A stretch of DNA of 52,524 nt from Desulfococcus sp. 4484_241 (GTDB lineage: Bacteria > Desulfobacterota > Desulfobacteria > Desulfobacterales > Desulfosudaceae). The DNA lies in contig MZGQ01000013.1 in NCBI GenBank assembly GCA_002085115.1, positions 1 through 52,524 of the forward strand, in the 5' to 3' direction. The translations under genes were made by a program, and so were the position numbers. The notes under the pieces were generated by a model. It saw only the letters and a program-made list of their open reading frames with translations, searched no databases and had not been told where the DNA came from. This document shows, one piece after another, positions 36,246 through 44,875 of the stretch; the stretch's first letter is position 1, and each line of letters starts with the position of its first letter.

Positions 36246-36962
36246 TTAGTGCCCCCTTATAAGACAAAGCATGTCCCGAACGGCCCTGTCCATTCCAACG
36301 AGAGCCGCCCTGGAAACTATGCTGTGGCCGATACTGAACTCGTCTATCTCCTTTATGGTTGTCATGGCCTGGATAGTGTTGTAGCAAAGACCGTGGCCTG
36401 CGTTGACTGTCAGGCCAAGACCGTGGGCAACTTCCGCCGCTTCCCGGACACGGTCAAGCTCGCGCTGTCTTTTTTTTGGTGAAGGCGCATCACAAAACGC
36501 CCCGGTGTGAATTTCGACAGCAGTGGCACCTATCTCCAGAGCCTTTTTTACCTGTAAAGGATCCGGGTCTATAAACATCGACACCTCGATCCCTTTGCCG
36601 CGCAGTTTGCTGACAGTATCAAAAACACCGGGTTTTTTTCTTAAAAGATTCAGCCCTCCCTCGGTGGTAAGTTCCCTGCGTTTTTCAGGAACCAGTGTAA
36701 CCAGATCCGGTTTTATCCTTACAGCTATCTTCTCCATCTCGGGCGTTGCCGCCATTTCAAGGATAAAACGGTGAGCCGTTTCCCGCAGCCTTACCACATC
36801 CTTGTCCTGTATGTGCCTCCTGTCCTCCCTGAGATGCGCCACAATTCCGTCGGCCCCGGCAAGTTGGGCCATTACAGCCGCAGCAACAGGGTCCGGGTAG
36901 TCGACTCCCCTTGCCTGCCGGATTGTTGCTATGTGATCAACGTTAACTGCCAGTTTTGCCAT
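36246..36962 (-). CDS. pdxJ: PdxJ, pyridoxine 5'-phosphate synthase (internal start of the fused frame)
   Basis: Joins 1-deoxy-xylulose-5-phosphate with 3-amino-2-oxopropyl phosphate in vitamin B6 synthesis. From ATG 36962 it is 238 residues, the usual length. Motifs: LAVNVDHIATIRQARG (active-site DHIATxR), LREDRRHIQDKD, and VNAGHGLCYNT and EFSIGHSIVSRAAL near the end. GCGGGGG precedes the ATG, which supports independent initiation. Confidence 0.9.
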   Translation of the reverse strand: MAKLAVNVDHIATIRQARGVDYPDPVAAAVMAQLAGADGIVAHLREDRRHIQDKDVVRLRETAHRFILEMAATPEMEKIAVRIKPDLVTLVPEKRRELTTEGGLNLLRKKPGVFDTVSKLRGKGIEVSMFIDPDPLQVKKALEIGATAVEIHTGAFCDAPSPKKRQRELDRVREAAEVAHGLGLTVNAGHGLCYNTIQAMTTIKEIDEFSIGHSIVSRAALVGMDRAVRDMLCLIRGH

Positions 36963-37472
36963 CTTGTATGCCCCCGCAGAATCTGTCTGATGTTGTTTTT
37001 GGCGCTGTATTACCGGACTCTTTTGCCGCCCCCTGGCTCCCTTGAGAAGACGGAGCACGTCCTGCGCCTTTTTCTCCATTTCTTTTTCGTCGCTTTCCGA
37101 CCTTTCATGGTCGTATCCCAGAAGGTGCAAAATACCATGGACAAGCAGTTCTGTAAAGCGTTCCTCGATGGAGATGCCCGCTGCTTCGGCTTCTCTTGCG
37201 GCCGTGTCTGCCGATATTACAACATCTCCAAGAAGGTCAGGGCTTATGTTGGTGAAAGCGCCCTCCCGCATGGGAAAGGCTATTACATTGGTGGGGCCTG
37301 TTCTGCCGAGATAGGTCTTGTTTAAGCCGGATATTTCCCCGTCGTCCGTGACCAGGATAGAGATCTCGGCGTCATGACTGCCCAAGGCGTTTAAGATGGC
37401 TTTCGCCTGTTTTCTTATCAGAGCCGACGGAAGAGGACGCCTGGGATGGCTGTTTTTTATCTGGACTTTCAT
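36246..37472 (-). CDS. YbeY-PdxJ fused reading frame
   Basis: One uninterrupted 408-codon frame that encodes two enzymes. Residues 1-about 145 are YbeY, the single-strand endoribonuclease for 16S rRNA 3'-end maturation, with zinc motif HGILHLLGYDH near residue 112. A polar linker of about 25 residues (RGRQKSPVIQRQKQHQ region) leads to PdxJ, pyridoxine-5'-phosphate synthase, from about residue 171. No stop separates them. PdxJ also has its own ATG (36962) with GGGGG upstream, so it may be made separately as well. Either a true fusion, a lost stop codon, or an assembly error. The 5' end overlaps pgpH by about 100 bases. Confidence 0.85.
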   Translation of the reverse strand: MKVQIKNSHPRRPLPSALIRKQAKAILNALGSHDAEISILVTDDGEISGLNKTYLGRTGPTNVIAFPMREGAFTNISPDLLGDVVISADTAAREAEAAGISIEERFTELLVHGILHLLGYDHERSESDEKEMEKKAQDVLRLLKGARGRQKSPVIQRQKQHQTDSAGAYKMAKLAVNVDHIATIRQARGVDYPDPVAAAVMAQLAGADGIVAHLREDRRHIQDKDVVRLRETAHRFILEMAATPEMEKIAVRIKPDLVTLVPEKRRELTTEGGLNLLRKKPGVFDTVSKLRGKGIEVSMFIDPDPLQVKKALEIGATAVEIHTGAFCDAPSPKKRQRELDRVREAAEVAHGLGLTVNAGHGLCYNTIQAMTTIKEIDEFSIGHSIVSRAALVGMDRAVRDMLCLIRGH

Positions 37473-39759
37473 TTTTTTTCTTTCCGTTTTCCCTGTCCGG
37501 GTACTCGATTCGATTATGGTATATGCCGGAAAGGATAGTGTTGAAGCTTTTTGCGATCTTGTTCAGATCCTTTAATGTAAGCTCACAATCGTTCAGCTGT
37601 CCTTCTGAAAAGGTTTTGTTTATCAGGTTCTGCATAAGGCCCTGAAGCCTGGAGGGGGTCGGGGATTCAAGTGTTCTTGCCGCAGCCTCGATCTCGTCGG
37701 CCAGCATTACTATGCCAACCTCCCTTGTCTGGGGCATCGGGCCGGGATACCTGAAGTCGTCCATGTTAACCTCTTGTTCCTTGCCGCCCGGGTGCCTGCC
37801 GGCTTCCTCCTGCTGGCGTTTTGCCTTTTCATAAAAATAGCTTATGAGCCGCGTGCCGTGGTGCTGCTGAATCGCGTCTTCTATGGCCTTGCCCAGGCGA
37901 TACTGCCTGGCTATTTCCACCCCTTCCTTGACATGGGATATCAGTATAAGGCTGGACATGGACGGCGCCAGCTTGTCATGCTTGTTTTTCCCATCCCTGA
38001 TATTTTCTATGAAATATAGCGGTTTTTTAATCTTTCCTATGTCATGATAGTAGCCGCACACCCTTGCAAGCAAAGGATTTGCACCGATTTCAGAGGCTGC
38101 GGCTTCAGCCATGGCGCCCACAACCAGGGAATGGTGGTAGGTGCCGGGCGCTTCGAGCATAAGGCGTTTGAGCAGAGGCTGATCAAGATTGGACAGTTCG
38201 AGAAGTTTTATGTCAGTGGTATAATCAAACACCATCTCTATTATGGGCGCTATGCCGGCCGTTAGTATGCCGGAAAAAATACCGCCGAAAAAGGCCAGCC
38301 CTAATACCGTTATCATTCCGGCCCATGGAATCTTGCCAAAGTAAAGGTTAAGCGCGGTAATCAGGGCCATGTTGAACAGCCCTAATTTCATACCCGCCTT
38401 TATAAACACTTTTCGTTCCCGGCAGTGCTGCATCCAGTAAGCCGCCATGGTAAAGTTCAGGATGCTGTAAACGGAAACCTCGAAACTGTTGTTGTAAATG
38501 GCGCCGGTGCAAAGGGACAGGACCAGGGCGAAAGATGCTGCAAGTTCTATATCCATGAACAGGCATACTATCATCGCGCTTGATGCAAGCGGAATCGCCA
38601 GAAATATGGTCTGTGGCGTTATGGCAGAAGATGAAGAGCTGGACGCCAGGGCCACTCCGACAGAGAATGAAAGCCGCGCAACGACCAGCGAGAAACAAAG
38701 CATTGAGGCAAAAAATAAAAGATTCTTGTTGTCGGAAAGAACACCTTTTTTCTTGCTCTGGGAATTTCTGAGGTACACAACGAAAAACAGGAGCGCTCCA
38801 AGCAAAGCAGCGCCAAACGTGGATGCAAAAGAACTGTTCCCCTTTGCCTCCTCTTTTAAGGCATTGAGCTTAAGGAGGTCAAGATCGGTTATACGCTGAC
38901 CCTCGCGCAGAATCATCTCTCCTTTTTTAACCTCGTAAGCTACCTGGCTGATACTCTGCTTGGCATCCTGTCTTCTCTTTTCAGTTTTATCTATGTTCAG
39001 TGTGATGTTTGGCTGGATCAGCCTCTGAGCGATGTCAACTATAAGATTCTTTACCGTGTAATCGACATTCTTCAGCATGGGCTCGCCGATTACCCTGACC
39101 ATAATCTGTGCCTGGCTGGGGCCGTAGAATTTCCGCAGGTTGGTAACGACCTCATCTCTCTGCTCGCTTACCCAGCTTAAAATTATGCCCTTGTTCCCCT
39201 CTTTCAGAAGAGCCTCCTTGTCGGCCACTACTCCGTTGGCCAGGATTTTTTTGACGATACCGGCTATTAACTGTTCGATGTTTTTTGAAAATTTTTCCTT
39301 TTCAAGTATTCGGAAAGCACCGTTGCTGACAGATATTCCCAGGGCCTGTTCAAACTTGTCTTTGTTCTCCCACAGAAGATCATGGCGTGATTTGGCGTGC
39401 GGCTGTCCTTTGGGCAGTTTTGTGTTTAACATCTTGCGCGCAATCTCGAAGCTGCTTGCAAGCCGCATGGTTATCTTGTCGGCCAGCAGGTCATTATAGT
39501 CATATACCGTGAGCGCCTTTTTTTCTGCCTGGATCTTTCGCTCCTTGGTTGCTCTTTCATCTTTTATAAGAAGATTCTTGGGAGCCTTGATGTTCTCGGT
39601 GGCAACGTCTCCCGGTTTGTATGAATATTCATGGACCTTGAACGACGACAGGGAGAGAATCAGGGAGAACACAAGAGCCGTTATCACAAGAAGGATCCAC
39701 CTGAAGAATTGACTTTTGGGCGGTGGGATAAGCACCTTTTTAAGGTAATCTGGCATCAT
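37372..39759 (-). CDS. PgpH-like 7TM-HD c-di-AMP phosphodiesterase
   Basis: About 795 residues in the family order: one N-terminal membrane helix, a large extracytoplasmic 7TMR-HDED sensor domain (residues about 50-300), seven membrane helices (about 325-520), and a cytoplasmic HD domain with YHHSLVVGAMAEAAA and RVCGYYHDIGK near residue 580. Characterised PgpH enzymes hydrolyse the second messenger c-di-AMP. The substrate here is inferred from the family. The polar C-terminal tail overlaps ybeY. ATG 39759 is favoured over the GTG at 39786, although no strong ribosome-binding site is seen. Confidence 0.92.
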   Translation of the reverse strand: MMPDYLKKVLIPPPKSQFFRWILLVITALVFSLILSLSSFKVHEYSYKPGDVATENIKAPKNLLIKDERATKERKIQAEKKALTVYDYNDLLADKITMRLASSFEIARKMLNTKLPKGQPHAKSRHDLLWENKDKFEQALGISVSNGAFRILEKEKFSKNIEQLIAGIVKKILANGVVADKEALLKEGNKGIILSWVSEQRDEVVTNLRKFYGPSQAQIMVRVIGEPMLKNVDYTVKNLIVDIAQRLIQPNITLNIDKTEKRRQDAKQSISQVAYEVKKGEMILREGQRITDLDLLKLNALKEEAKGNSSFASTFGAALLGALLFFVVYLRNSQSKKKGVLSDNKNLLFFASMLCFSLVVARLSFSVGVALASSSSSSAITPQTIFLAIPLASSAMIVCLFMDIELAASFALVLSLCTGAIYNNSFEVSVYSILNFTMAAYWMQHCRERKVFIKAGMKLGLFNMALITALNLYFGKIPWAGMITVLGLAFFGGIFSGILTAGIAPIIEMVFDYTTDIKLLELSNLDQPLLKRLMLEAPGTYHHSLVVGAMAEAAASEIGANPLLARVCGYYHDIGKIKKPLYFIENIRDGKNKHDKLAPSMSSLILISHVKEGVEIARQYRLGKAIEDAIQQHHGTRLISYFYEKAKRQQEEAGRHPGGKEQEVNMDDFRYPGPMPQTREVGIVMLADEIEAAARTLESPTPSRLQGLMQNLINKTFSEGQLNDCELTLKDLNKIAKSFNTILSGIYHNRIEYPDRENGKKKNESPDKKQPSQASSSVGSDKKTGESHLKRLGQS

Positions 39760-39813
39760 GACATCACGCTGCAATGGTGTGCGCACCGGATATGGCCTTC
39801 CATGGTTCAGTTC

Positions 39814-39993
39814 GCCTGGCGCAAAATGCCAGGCAAGCCACGAAGGCGTTTAAAAGCGGTGTAGTCCTGCAATTATTCATCTCCTGTTCCGCTCTTGTTT
39901 CCGGATTACACATAAGATGGCCTTTATAGAGGAGGCGACACAGCTTTTCAAGCAAAAAGTTCCTCACGGCTTTTTGCGTGAAAATATTTCACG
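39814..39993. other. Gap between phoH and pgpH with two perfect hairpins
   Basis: GCCTGGC (39814-39820) pairs with GCCAGGC (39828-39834), and CGTGAAA (39977-39983) pairs with TTTCACG (39987-39993) across the phoH stop codon. Neither is followed by a T tract, so they may be RNA-processing or stability elements between the two genes. No coding sequence is supported in the gap. Confidence 0.45.
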
Positions 39994-40993
39994 TTTGGCC
40001 GTTCGGCCCGTTTGCGGCCTCATTTTTTTCATAGGCCGCTATTATTTTTTCCACCAGGGTGTGCCTCACAACGTCCCTTTTTGAAAAAAATACGAATGAT
40101 ATACCGTCAATACCGCAAAGGATCTCCTTTGCCTCGATCAGCCCGGATGGCCTGTTTGTCGGAAGATCGATCTGGGTTATGTCCCCGGTTATTACTGCCT
40201 TGGAATTAAAGCCGATCCTTGTAAGAAACATCTTCATCTGCTGGGTGGTTGTATTTTGAGCCTCGTCGAGAATTACAAACGAATCGTTCAACGTCCTTCC
40301 CCTCATGAAAGCAAGCGGAGCCACCTCTATCACCTTTTTTTCCATAAGAGCGGTTATCTTTTCAAAACTCATCATGTCGTAAAGGGCATCGTACAGAGGC
40401 CGCAGGTACGGATCGATCTTTTCCGCCAGATCGCCGGGCAGAAATCCAAGCGCTTCTCCGGCTTCCACCGCCGGCCGCGTGAGAATGATACGGTTAACAA
40501 GCCCCTTCCTGAAAGCTGCCACGGCCATGGCCATGGCAAGATAGGTCTTGCCGGTCCCGGCCGGGCCGATACCAAACACTATGTCAAACTTCCGTATCGC
40601 CTCTATATAGGCCTTCTGGTTAGGAGACCTTGGGGTTATCGGTTTTTTCTTCGCCGTGAGGTAAACCGTATCCAGGAAAAGTTCTTTAATGTTGGCCCTG
40701 TCGTTTTCCTTCAGGGTTTTAATCGCATGGGCCACATCCTGCTCATATACGGGATAGCCTGACTCAAGCAGGTTGTAAAGCTGGCCAAGAATATTTTGAG
40801 CCAGTTCAACGGCAATGACGTCACCGCTTATAAACACTGTACTGCCCCTTGCATCGACTTTAACATCCAGGGACGATGCCACCGTTTTCAGGTTTGCGCC
40901 GTGATCGCCAAACAACTGCATGGCAAGATCGGCATCAGGGAAATCAACCTTGACAGGCCCTGCATCCTCTGCCGTTGCATCCATATTCTGCAT
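39989..40993 (-). CDS. phoH: PhoH-family ATPase
   Basis: 334 residues. Walker A GPAGTGKTYLAMAMAV near residue 142 and Walker B SFVILDEAQNTT near residue 240 are followed by the family's ITGDITQIDLP. PhoH proteins are RNA-associated ATPases; next to ybeY they are called YbeZ and are linked to rRNA maturation. The context here (phoH, then pgpH, ybeY) fits that role. The start is ATG 40993 or the in-frame ATG 40984; AGGAGG lies 13 bases upstream of the first. Confidence 0.95.
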   Translation of the reverse strand: MQNMDATAEDAGPVKVDFPDADLAMQLFGDHGANLKTVASSLDVKVDARGSTVFISGDVIAVELAQNILGQLYNLLESGYPVYEQDVAHAIKTLKENDRANIKELFLDTVYLTAKKKPITPRSPNQKAYIEAIRKFDIVFGIGPAGTGKTYLAMAMAVAAFRKGLVNRIILTRPAVEAGEALGFLPGDLAEKIDPYLRPLYDALYDMMSFEKITALMEKKVIEVAPLAFMRGRTLNDSFVILDEAQNTTTQQMKMFLTRIGFNSKAVITGDITQIDLPTNRPSGLIEAKEILCGIDGISFVFFSKRDVVRHTLVEKIIAAYEKNEAANGPNGQT

Positions 40994-41033
40994 TCGTTTC
41001 AGGCATCCTCCTTAACATCCGTGCTCTGTTTTT

Positions 41034-41062
41034 ATTATACATCATGCAATGGCAAAAAACCA
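41034..41062 (-). promoter_or_regulatory. Candidate promoter of phoH operon
   Basis: On the minus strand a perfect -10 TATAAT lies at 41039-41034. The -35 region 17 bases upstream is TGGTTT, a poor match, so activity may need help. It lies about 40 bases upstream of the phoH start. Confidence 0.45.
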
Positions 41063-41110
41063 TTTATGCAGATTTTTTTCACACAACCACAAAAAAACTT
41101 TTTTAAAGTT

Positions 41111-41141
41111 CGCCTGTTGGCAAAGCGGCAGCCAACAGGCG
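41111..41141. other. 11-bp perfect hairpin between phoH and the fluoride riboswitch
   Basis: CGCCTGTTGGC (41111-41121) is exactly complementary to GCCAACAGGCG (41131-41141), with a 9-base loop. There is no T tract immediately after it on either strand, so it is not a standard terminator. It may separate the divergent transcripts. Confidence 0.55.
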
Positions 41142-41272
41142 ATATATCCTAAAAAACAGGACATGGCAAGACAGGCTAATTGACCTGCCATCATACAGCA
41201 TCAAAAAGATAGCGGATTTCTGACCGGTTTTTGTCCTTGCTTTTACCGGACAGATCTATTAAATTTTTTGAA

Positions 41273-41327
41273 TTTGGAGATGGAGTTCTCCTTGGGAACC
41301 GCCCGGGCCGGGCTGATGACTCCTGCC
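41273..41327 (+). promoter_or_regulatory. Fluoride riboswitch (crcB motif)
   Basis: The sequence follows the crcB consensus point by point: stem P1 GGAG/CTCC (41276-41279 with 41288-41291), the conserved ATG after the first arm, GAACCGCCC before a stem GCCC/GGGC (41301-41304 with 41310-41313), then the conserved GCTGATG and ACTCCTGCC. The pseudoknot GGAGT (41282-41286) with ACTCC (41319-41323) forms as in solved fluoride aptamers. It lies about 125 bases upstream of a dynamin-like GTPase gene and should switch the GTPase-antiporter operon on when fluoride enters the cell. Confidence 0.93.
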
Positions 41328-41368
41328 AACCGTTCGGGGTTTAACGGTGGCAGCGTTGTCATGTGGCA

Positions 41369-41390
41369 CGCCTGCAGGCGGTTTTTTATT
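41369..41390 (+). terminator. Expression-platform terminator of the fluoride riboswitch
   Basis: CGCC (41369-41372) pairs with GGCG (41377-41380), followed by a six-T run (41382-41387). The local stem is short, but GGCGGTT (41377-41383) is also exactly complementary to AACCGCC inside the aptamer (41297-41303), so a long-range terminator that competes with the fluoride-bound fold is plausible. Confidence 0.6.
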
Positions 41391-41450
41391 GTCAGGAGCA
41401 GCGTCGGGCCGGTTTGAACCTTTAAGGGCTAACAGTCCGGGAGGTGGCAA

Positions 41451-43235
41451 ATGGATAAAAAATCTGAATATGTGTCATCCACAGAAGAGGTAATAGCTCT
41501 TGAACAATTGCTGGAGAAGGCATCGGGAAAGATCATGGAAACCGGCGCCGGGTTCGTCCATTACGGCCGGAAGCTGGATGACTTAGGGCAGCGGCTTTCC
41601 GAGGGCCGGTTTCACCTGGCGGTTCTCGGCCAGTTCAAGAGAGGCAAGAGCACTCTGCTGAACGCTTTGGCCGGTGAATCAATTTTACCCATGGGAGTTG
41701 TGCCGCTGACCGCGGCTCCCACATTCATACAGTACGGAGAAACACCCGGTATCACGGTGAAGTTTCAGGCACAGGGCAGGGAGGAGAGATTCGACGGCTC
41801 TTCAACGGAGGAGATGTGCTCCTGGCTGGCCGATTTTGTAACCGAGAGCGGCAATCCTGAAAACAGGCGGGGCGTTACCGAAGTGGAGGTTGACCTGCCC
41901 GCCCCTATCCTCTCCGGCGGCGTAGTCCTTATCGACACCCCCGGCATAGGCTCCACGTACCGGCACAACACAAGAGCGACTCTCGATTTTTTACAGCAGT
42001 GTGACGCTGCCCTGTTCCTGGTGTCTGCCGATCCTCCGATAACCGAGACGGAACTCGAATTCCTGTCCGAGGTAAGGGAAAAGGTCCCACGCCTGTTTTT
42101 CGTGCTAAACAAGATAGACTACCTGAATGAGCAGGAACTCGAAGAGGTGCTTTCCTTTTATAAGCAGGTGCTGGCCGACGGGGGATTCTGGAACAACGAG
42201 TCCCCGGTTTTCTGTGTGTCCGCTCGTATGGGCCTTGAAGCTAAACAGGCCGGGGATTCCAACCGGTGGGCCGAAAGCGGCATGGGCGACCTGGAGTCTT
42301 TTCTCGTCGATTTTCTTGCCAAAGAGAAGTTTGGCGCGCTTTCGGACGCGATTTCACGCCGGGCCGCGGACATAATTGATGCGGCCCTGATGGAAGCAGG
42401 CATTGCGGTCCGGGCGCTGCAGCTTCCGAGAAAAGAGCTTGAAGATAAGATAGCCGTGTTCGAGGAGAGCCTGAAACGCGCCGAACGCGAGCGCATGCTT
42501 ATACAGGATATACTGGAGGGCGACAAGAAGCGCATCACGGCTTTCATAGAGGAGCAGGCTGCTGTACTTCGCGGCGAGGCAGAAGCGTTTTTAAAGGATA
42601 TAATGAGCAGCGAAGGATCTTCACGCGGTGCCGGCAGGCTTTCAAAGGCCGATATCCAGCAGGCGTGGGCGGATGCGCTTCCTGACTTTTTTGAAAAAAA
42701 ACGTGACGAGCTCAACGAACGGGTCAAGGCGCTGCTTGTTGATTGCCTGACGCCCCACGAGCAGCGTCTTGCAGACCTTATCGAGACGCTGCGCAGGACT
42801 GCCGCGGATCTGTTCCATGTGCCATACAAGCCTCTCGGGGGGGAGGATGCGCTTGAGATCAAAAAAAGACCGTACTGGGTGCTTAACACCTGGAACACGG
42901 ACCCTCTTCCGGTCCTTCAATCCATATACCAGCGCATGGAAGGACTTGTCCGGCGCAACGTGGAAAACATCCGATGGTCAATGCTCCAGAACCTGAACAT
43001 TTCCATTGCCGGTTTTGCCCGTAGGGTCAGAGAACGCCTTGACGAAACCGTTGCCGCGACCAAGGGCGCCATGGACGTGGCGCATGAGAGGCGGAATGCT
43101 CAGGACGACAACGTTGACCCGGAGATAGACCGCATAAGGCAGCGCATGAAGGAGCTTGATGAGATGAAGTCAGGGCTTGCGTCTTTCCACACGGTCAGTG
43201 CCACTGGCGGTGACCGTGCCGAAGACAGGAAATAG
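41451..43235 (+). CDS. Dynamin-family GTPase under fluoride riboswitch control
   Basis: 594 residues. G1 LGQFKRGKSTLLNAL at 59-73, G2 Thr in VPLTAAPT near 87, G3 DTPGIGS at 162-168, and G4 NKID at 220-223 define a dynamin/BDLP-type GTPase domain. The remainder is long, charged and helical (KRAERERMLIQDILEGDKKR region), as in the stalk of bacterial dynamins. No clear membrane helix is visible; membrane contact, if any, is likely peripheral. GGGAGGT precedes the ATG. Bacterial dynamins act in membrane remodelling or repair. A role in the fluoride response is inferred from the riboswitch upstream and would be unusual. Confidence 0.93.
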   Translation: MDKKSEYVSSTEEVIALEQLLEKASGKIMETGAGFVHYGRKLDDLGQRLSEGRFHLAVLGQFKRGKSTLLNALAGESILPMGVVPLTAAPTFIQYGETPGITVKFQAQGREERFDGSSTEEMCSWLADFVTESGNPENRRGVTEVEVDLPAPILSGGVVLIDTPGIGSTYRHNTRATLDFLQQCDAALFLVSADPPITETELEFLSEVREKVPRLFFVLNKIDYLNEQELEEVLSFYKQVLADGGFWNNESPVFCVSARMGLEAKQAGDSNRWAESGMGDLESFLVDFLAKEKFGALSDAISRRAADIIDAALMEAGIAVRALQLPRKELEDKIAVFEESLKRAERERMLIQDILEGDKKRITAFIEEQAAVLRGEAEAFLKDIMSSEGSSRGAGRLSKADIQQAWADALPDFFEKKRDELNERVKALLVDCLTPHEQRLADLIETLRRTAADLFHVPYKPLGGEDALEIKKRPYWVLNTWNTDPLPVLQSIYQRMEGLVRRNVENIRWSMLQNLNISIAGFARRVRERLDETVAATKGAMDVAHERRNAQDDNVDPEIDRIRQRMKELDEMKSGLASFHTVSATGGDRAEDRK

Positions 43236-43307
43236 CGGATGGTGGTTTATTCTTGCAGGCAAATTATAGTCTTAACCCTTTTATATATAACATAAAGGAG
43301 GACGCTA

Positions 43308-44771
43308 ATGGCTTTTAGTCTTGCTGTTATAGTTATACTGGGGCTTTTCGCCGATTATATTTTTCGAAGCATAAAGCTTCCAGGTCTTGTCGGAATGCTT
43401 ATTGTGGGGATCCTGTCCGGGCCCTACGTGCTTGGGCTCATGCGGCCTGAAATGATGAACGTTTCCGCCGATTTCCGGAAAATAGCGCTTATCGTCATCC
43501 TGCTTCGCGCCGGTTTTGAGCTCCACCGTGACACCCTGAATCGTGTGGGAAGGGCTGCCATTACCATGAGTGCGCTCCCGGCTGTTTTTGAAATAGTCGG
43601 GGTGACACTTGTGGCCCCACACTGGCTCCATATAACAACCCTTGAGGCAGCCATCCTCGGCACCATCCTGGGCGCTGTATCGCCGGCCGTGGTGGTGCCC
43701 CTGATGATCGATTTCATGGACCGGGGCCGCGGCGCCCGGAAGGGAATCCCGACGCTTATCCTTGGGGCCTCCTCGGTGGATGATGTTTTTGTCATAGTTC
43801 TTTTCAGCATATTCCTCGGCATGTACGGCGGCAAACATGTCAACGTGTGGAGCAAGCTGGCAGAGATACCGGTTTCCATTACGCTTGGGATCCTGGTCGG
43901 GGTCATTGCCGGTTACCTGCTTTACCGCCTTTTTACAAGGTATGACTGGCGTCCTCCAAAGCGCACCCTGATAGTGCTTGGAGTTTCCATACTTCTTACA
44001 TGGCTCGAGGAGGAGGTCAAGCCATGGGTCCCGATGGCAAGCCTTCTCGGGGTTATGGCCATAGGATTCATAATCCTTGAAAAGGCCCAGCCGGTAGCCC
44101 ATATCATCTCGCAGAAACTGAAAAAGCTGTGGGTGTTTGCCGAGCTTCTGCTTTTCGTCCTGGTGGGCGCCCAGGTAAACATCCATGTCGCATGGAAAGC
44201 CGGGCTGGCAGGCACCGCTGTTATAGTTGTCGGCCTGCTGTTCAGAAGTGTGGGCACGTGGATTTCACTTATCGGAACACCGTACAACTGGAAGGAGAAA
44301 CTCTTCTGCGTGGTGGCCTATATTCCCAAGGCCACGGTGCAGGCAGCCATCGGTGCCGTGCCCCTTGCCGCAGGCGTTGCTTCAGGTGAACTTATTCTGG
44401 CCGTGGCGGTTCTCTCTATTCTTCTCACCGCTCCGCTCGGCGCAATCGGCATAATGATAATGGGTGAGCGGATACTTGACTATGGTGAAACGTCCCCTTA
44501 CAGGTTCAAGGATCTGCGCGTGAAGCTCGACCTCCCGAGAGTCGGGGAACGGGTGCGAAGCAAACAATACAACACGGTTTGGAAGATAATAGGGGAAAAA
44601 GAGACCTGGCTGCCCGACGGATCGGAACAGGACAAAATGCCGGCCATATTGGTAACCTACTGGAAGGAGGGAAGCGGAGACAAGCCAGGTACAGGCAAAA
44701 CAATGAAGTGCCGCTACACCTTTCAGGACCCGCCTTTCAACGATTACTGGGAAGTCATCTACGACTGGTAG
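43308..44771 (+). CDS. Cation:proton antiporter (CPA family), fluoride operon
   Basis: 487 residues: about 12 membrane helices in the first 390 residues and a soluble C-terminal tail of about 90. ASSVDDVFVIV near residue 155 carries the Asp pair at the ion-binding crossing in CPA exchangers; GILSGPYVLGLM and LGAVSPAVVVPLM are other family landmarks. AAAGGAGG lies 7 bases before the ATG. It starts 72 bp after the dynamin gene with no terminator between, so it shares the riboswitch. Antiporters are known among fluoride-riboswitch targets, presumably restoring pH or ion balance when HF enters. Ion specificity is not visible. Confidence 0.9.
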   Translation: MAFSLAVIVILGLFADYIFRSIKLPGLVGMLIVGILSGPYVLGLMRPEMMNVSADFRKIALIVILLRAGFELHRDTLNRVGRAAITMSALPAVFEIVGVTLVAPHWLHITTLEAAILGTILGAVSPAVVVPLMIDFMDRGRGARKGIPTLILGASSVDDVFVIVLFSIFLGMYGGKHVNVWSKLAEIPVSITLGILVGVIAGYLLYRLFTRYDWRPPKRTLIVLGVSILLTWLEEEVKPWVPMASLLGVMAIGFIILEKAQPVAHIISQKLKKLWVFAELLLFVLVGAQVNIHVAWKAGLAGTAVIVVGLLFRSVGTWISLIGTPYNWKEKLFCVVAYIPKATVQAAIGAVPLAAGVASGELILAVAVLSILLTAPLGAIGIMIMGERILDYGETSPYRFKDLRVKLDLPRVGERVRSKQYNTVWKIIGEKETWLPDGSEQDKMPAILVTYWKEGSGDKPGTGKTMKCRYTFQDPPFNDYWEVIYDW

Positions 44772-44875
44772 ATCTGCGCTGCACCGTCTGAGGAGGAAAC
44801 AAGGGAAGGGGGATACACCAGGCGGCGAAGTATGCGTTGGCGAAGAATCATGGTCATGCCTTATAACGAGACAAG

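Noticed and set aside
43305-44186. 293-codon minus-strand frame under the antiporter
   Set aside because: Charged, His/Lys/Asp-rich composition with no motif; the plus-strand frame is an unmistakable membrane transporter.
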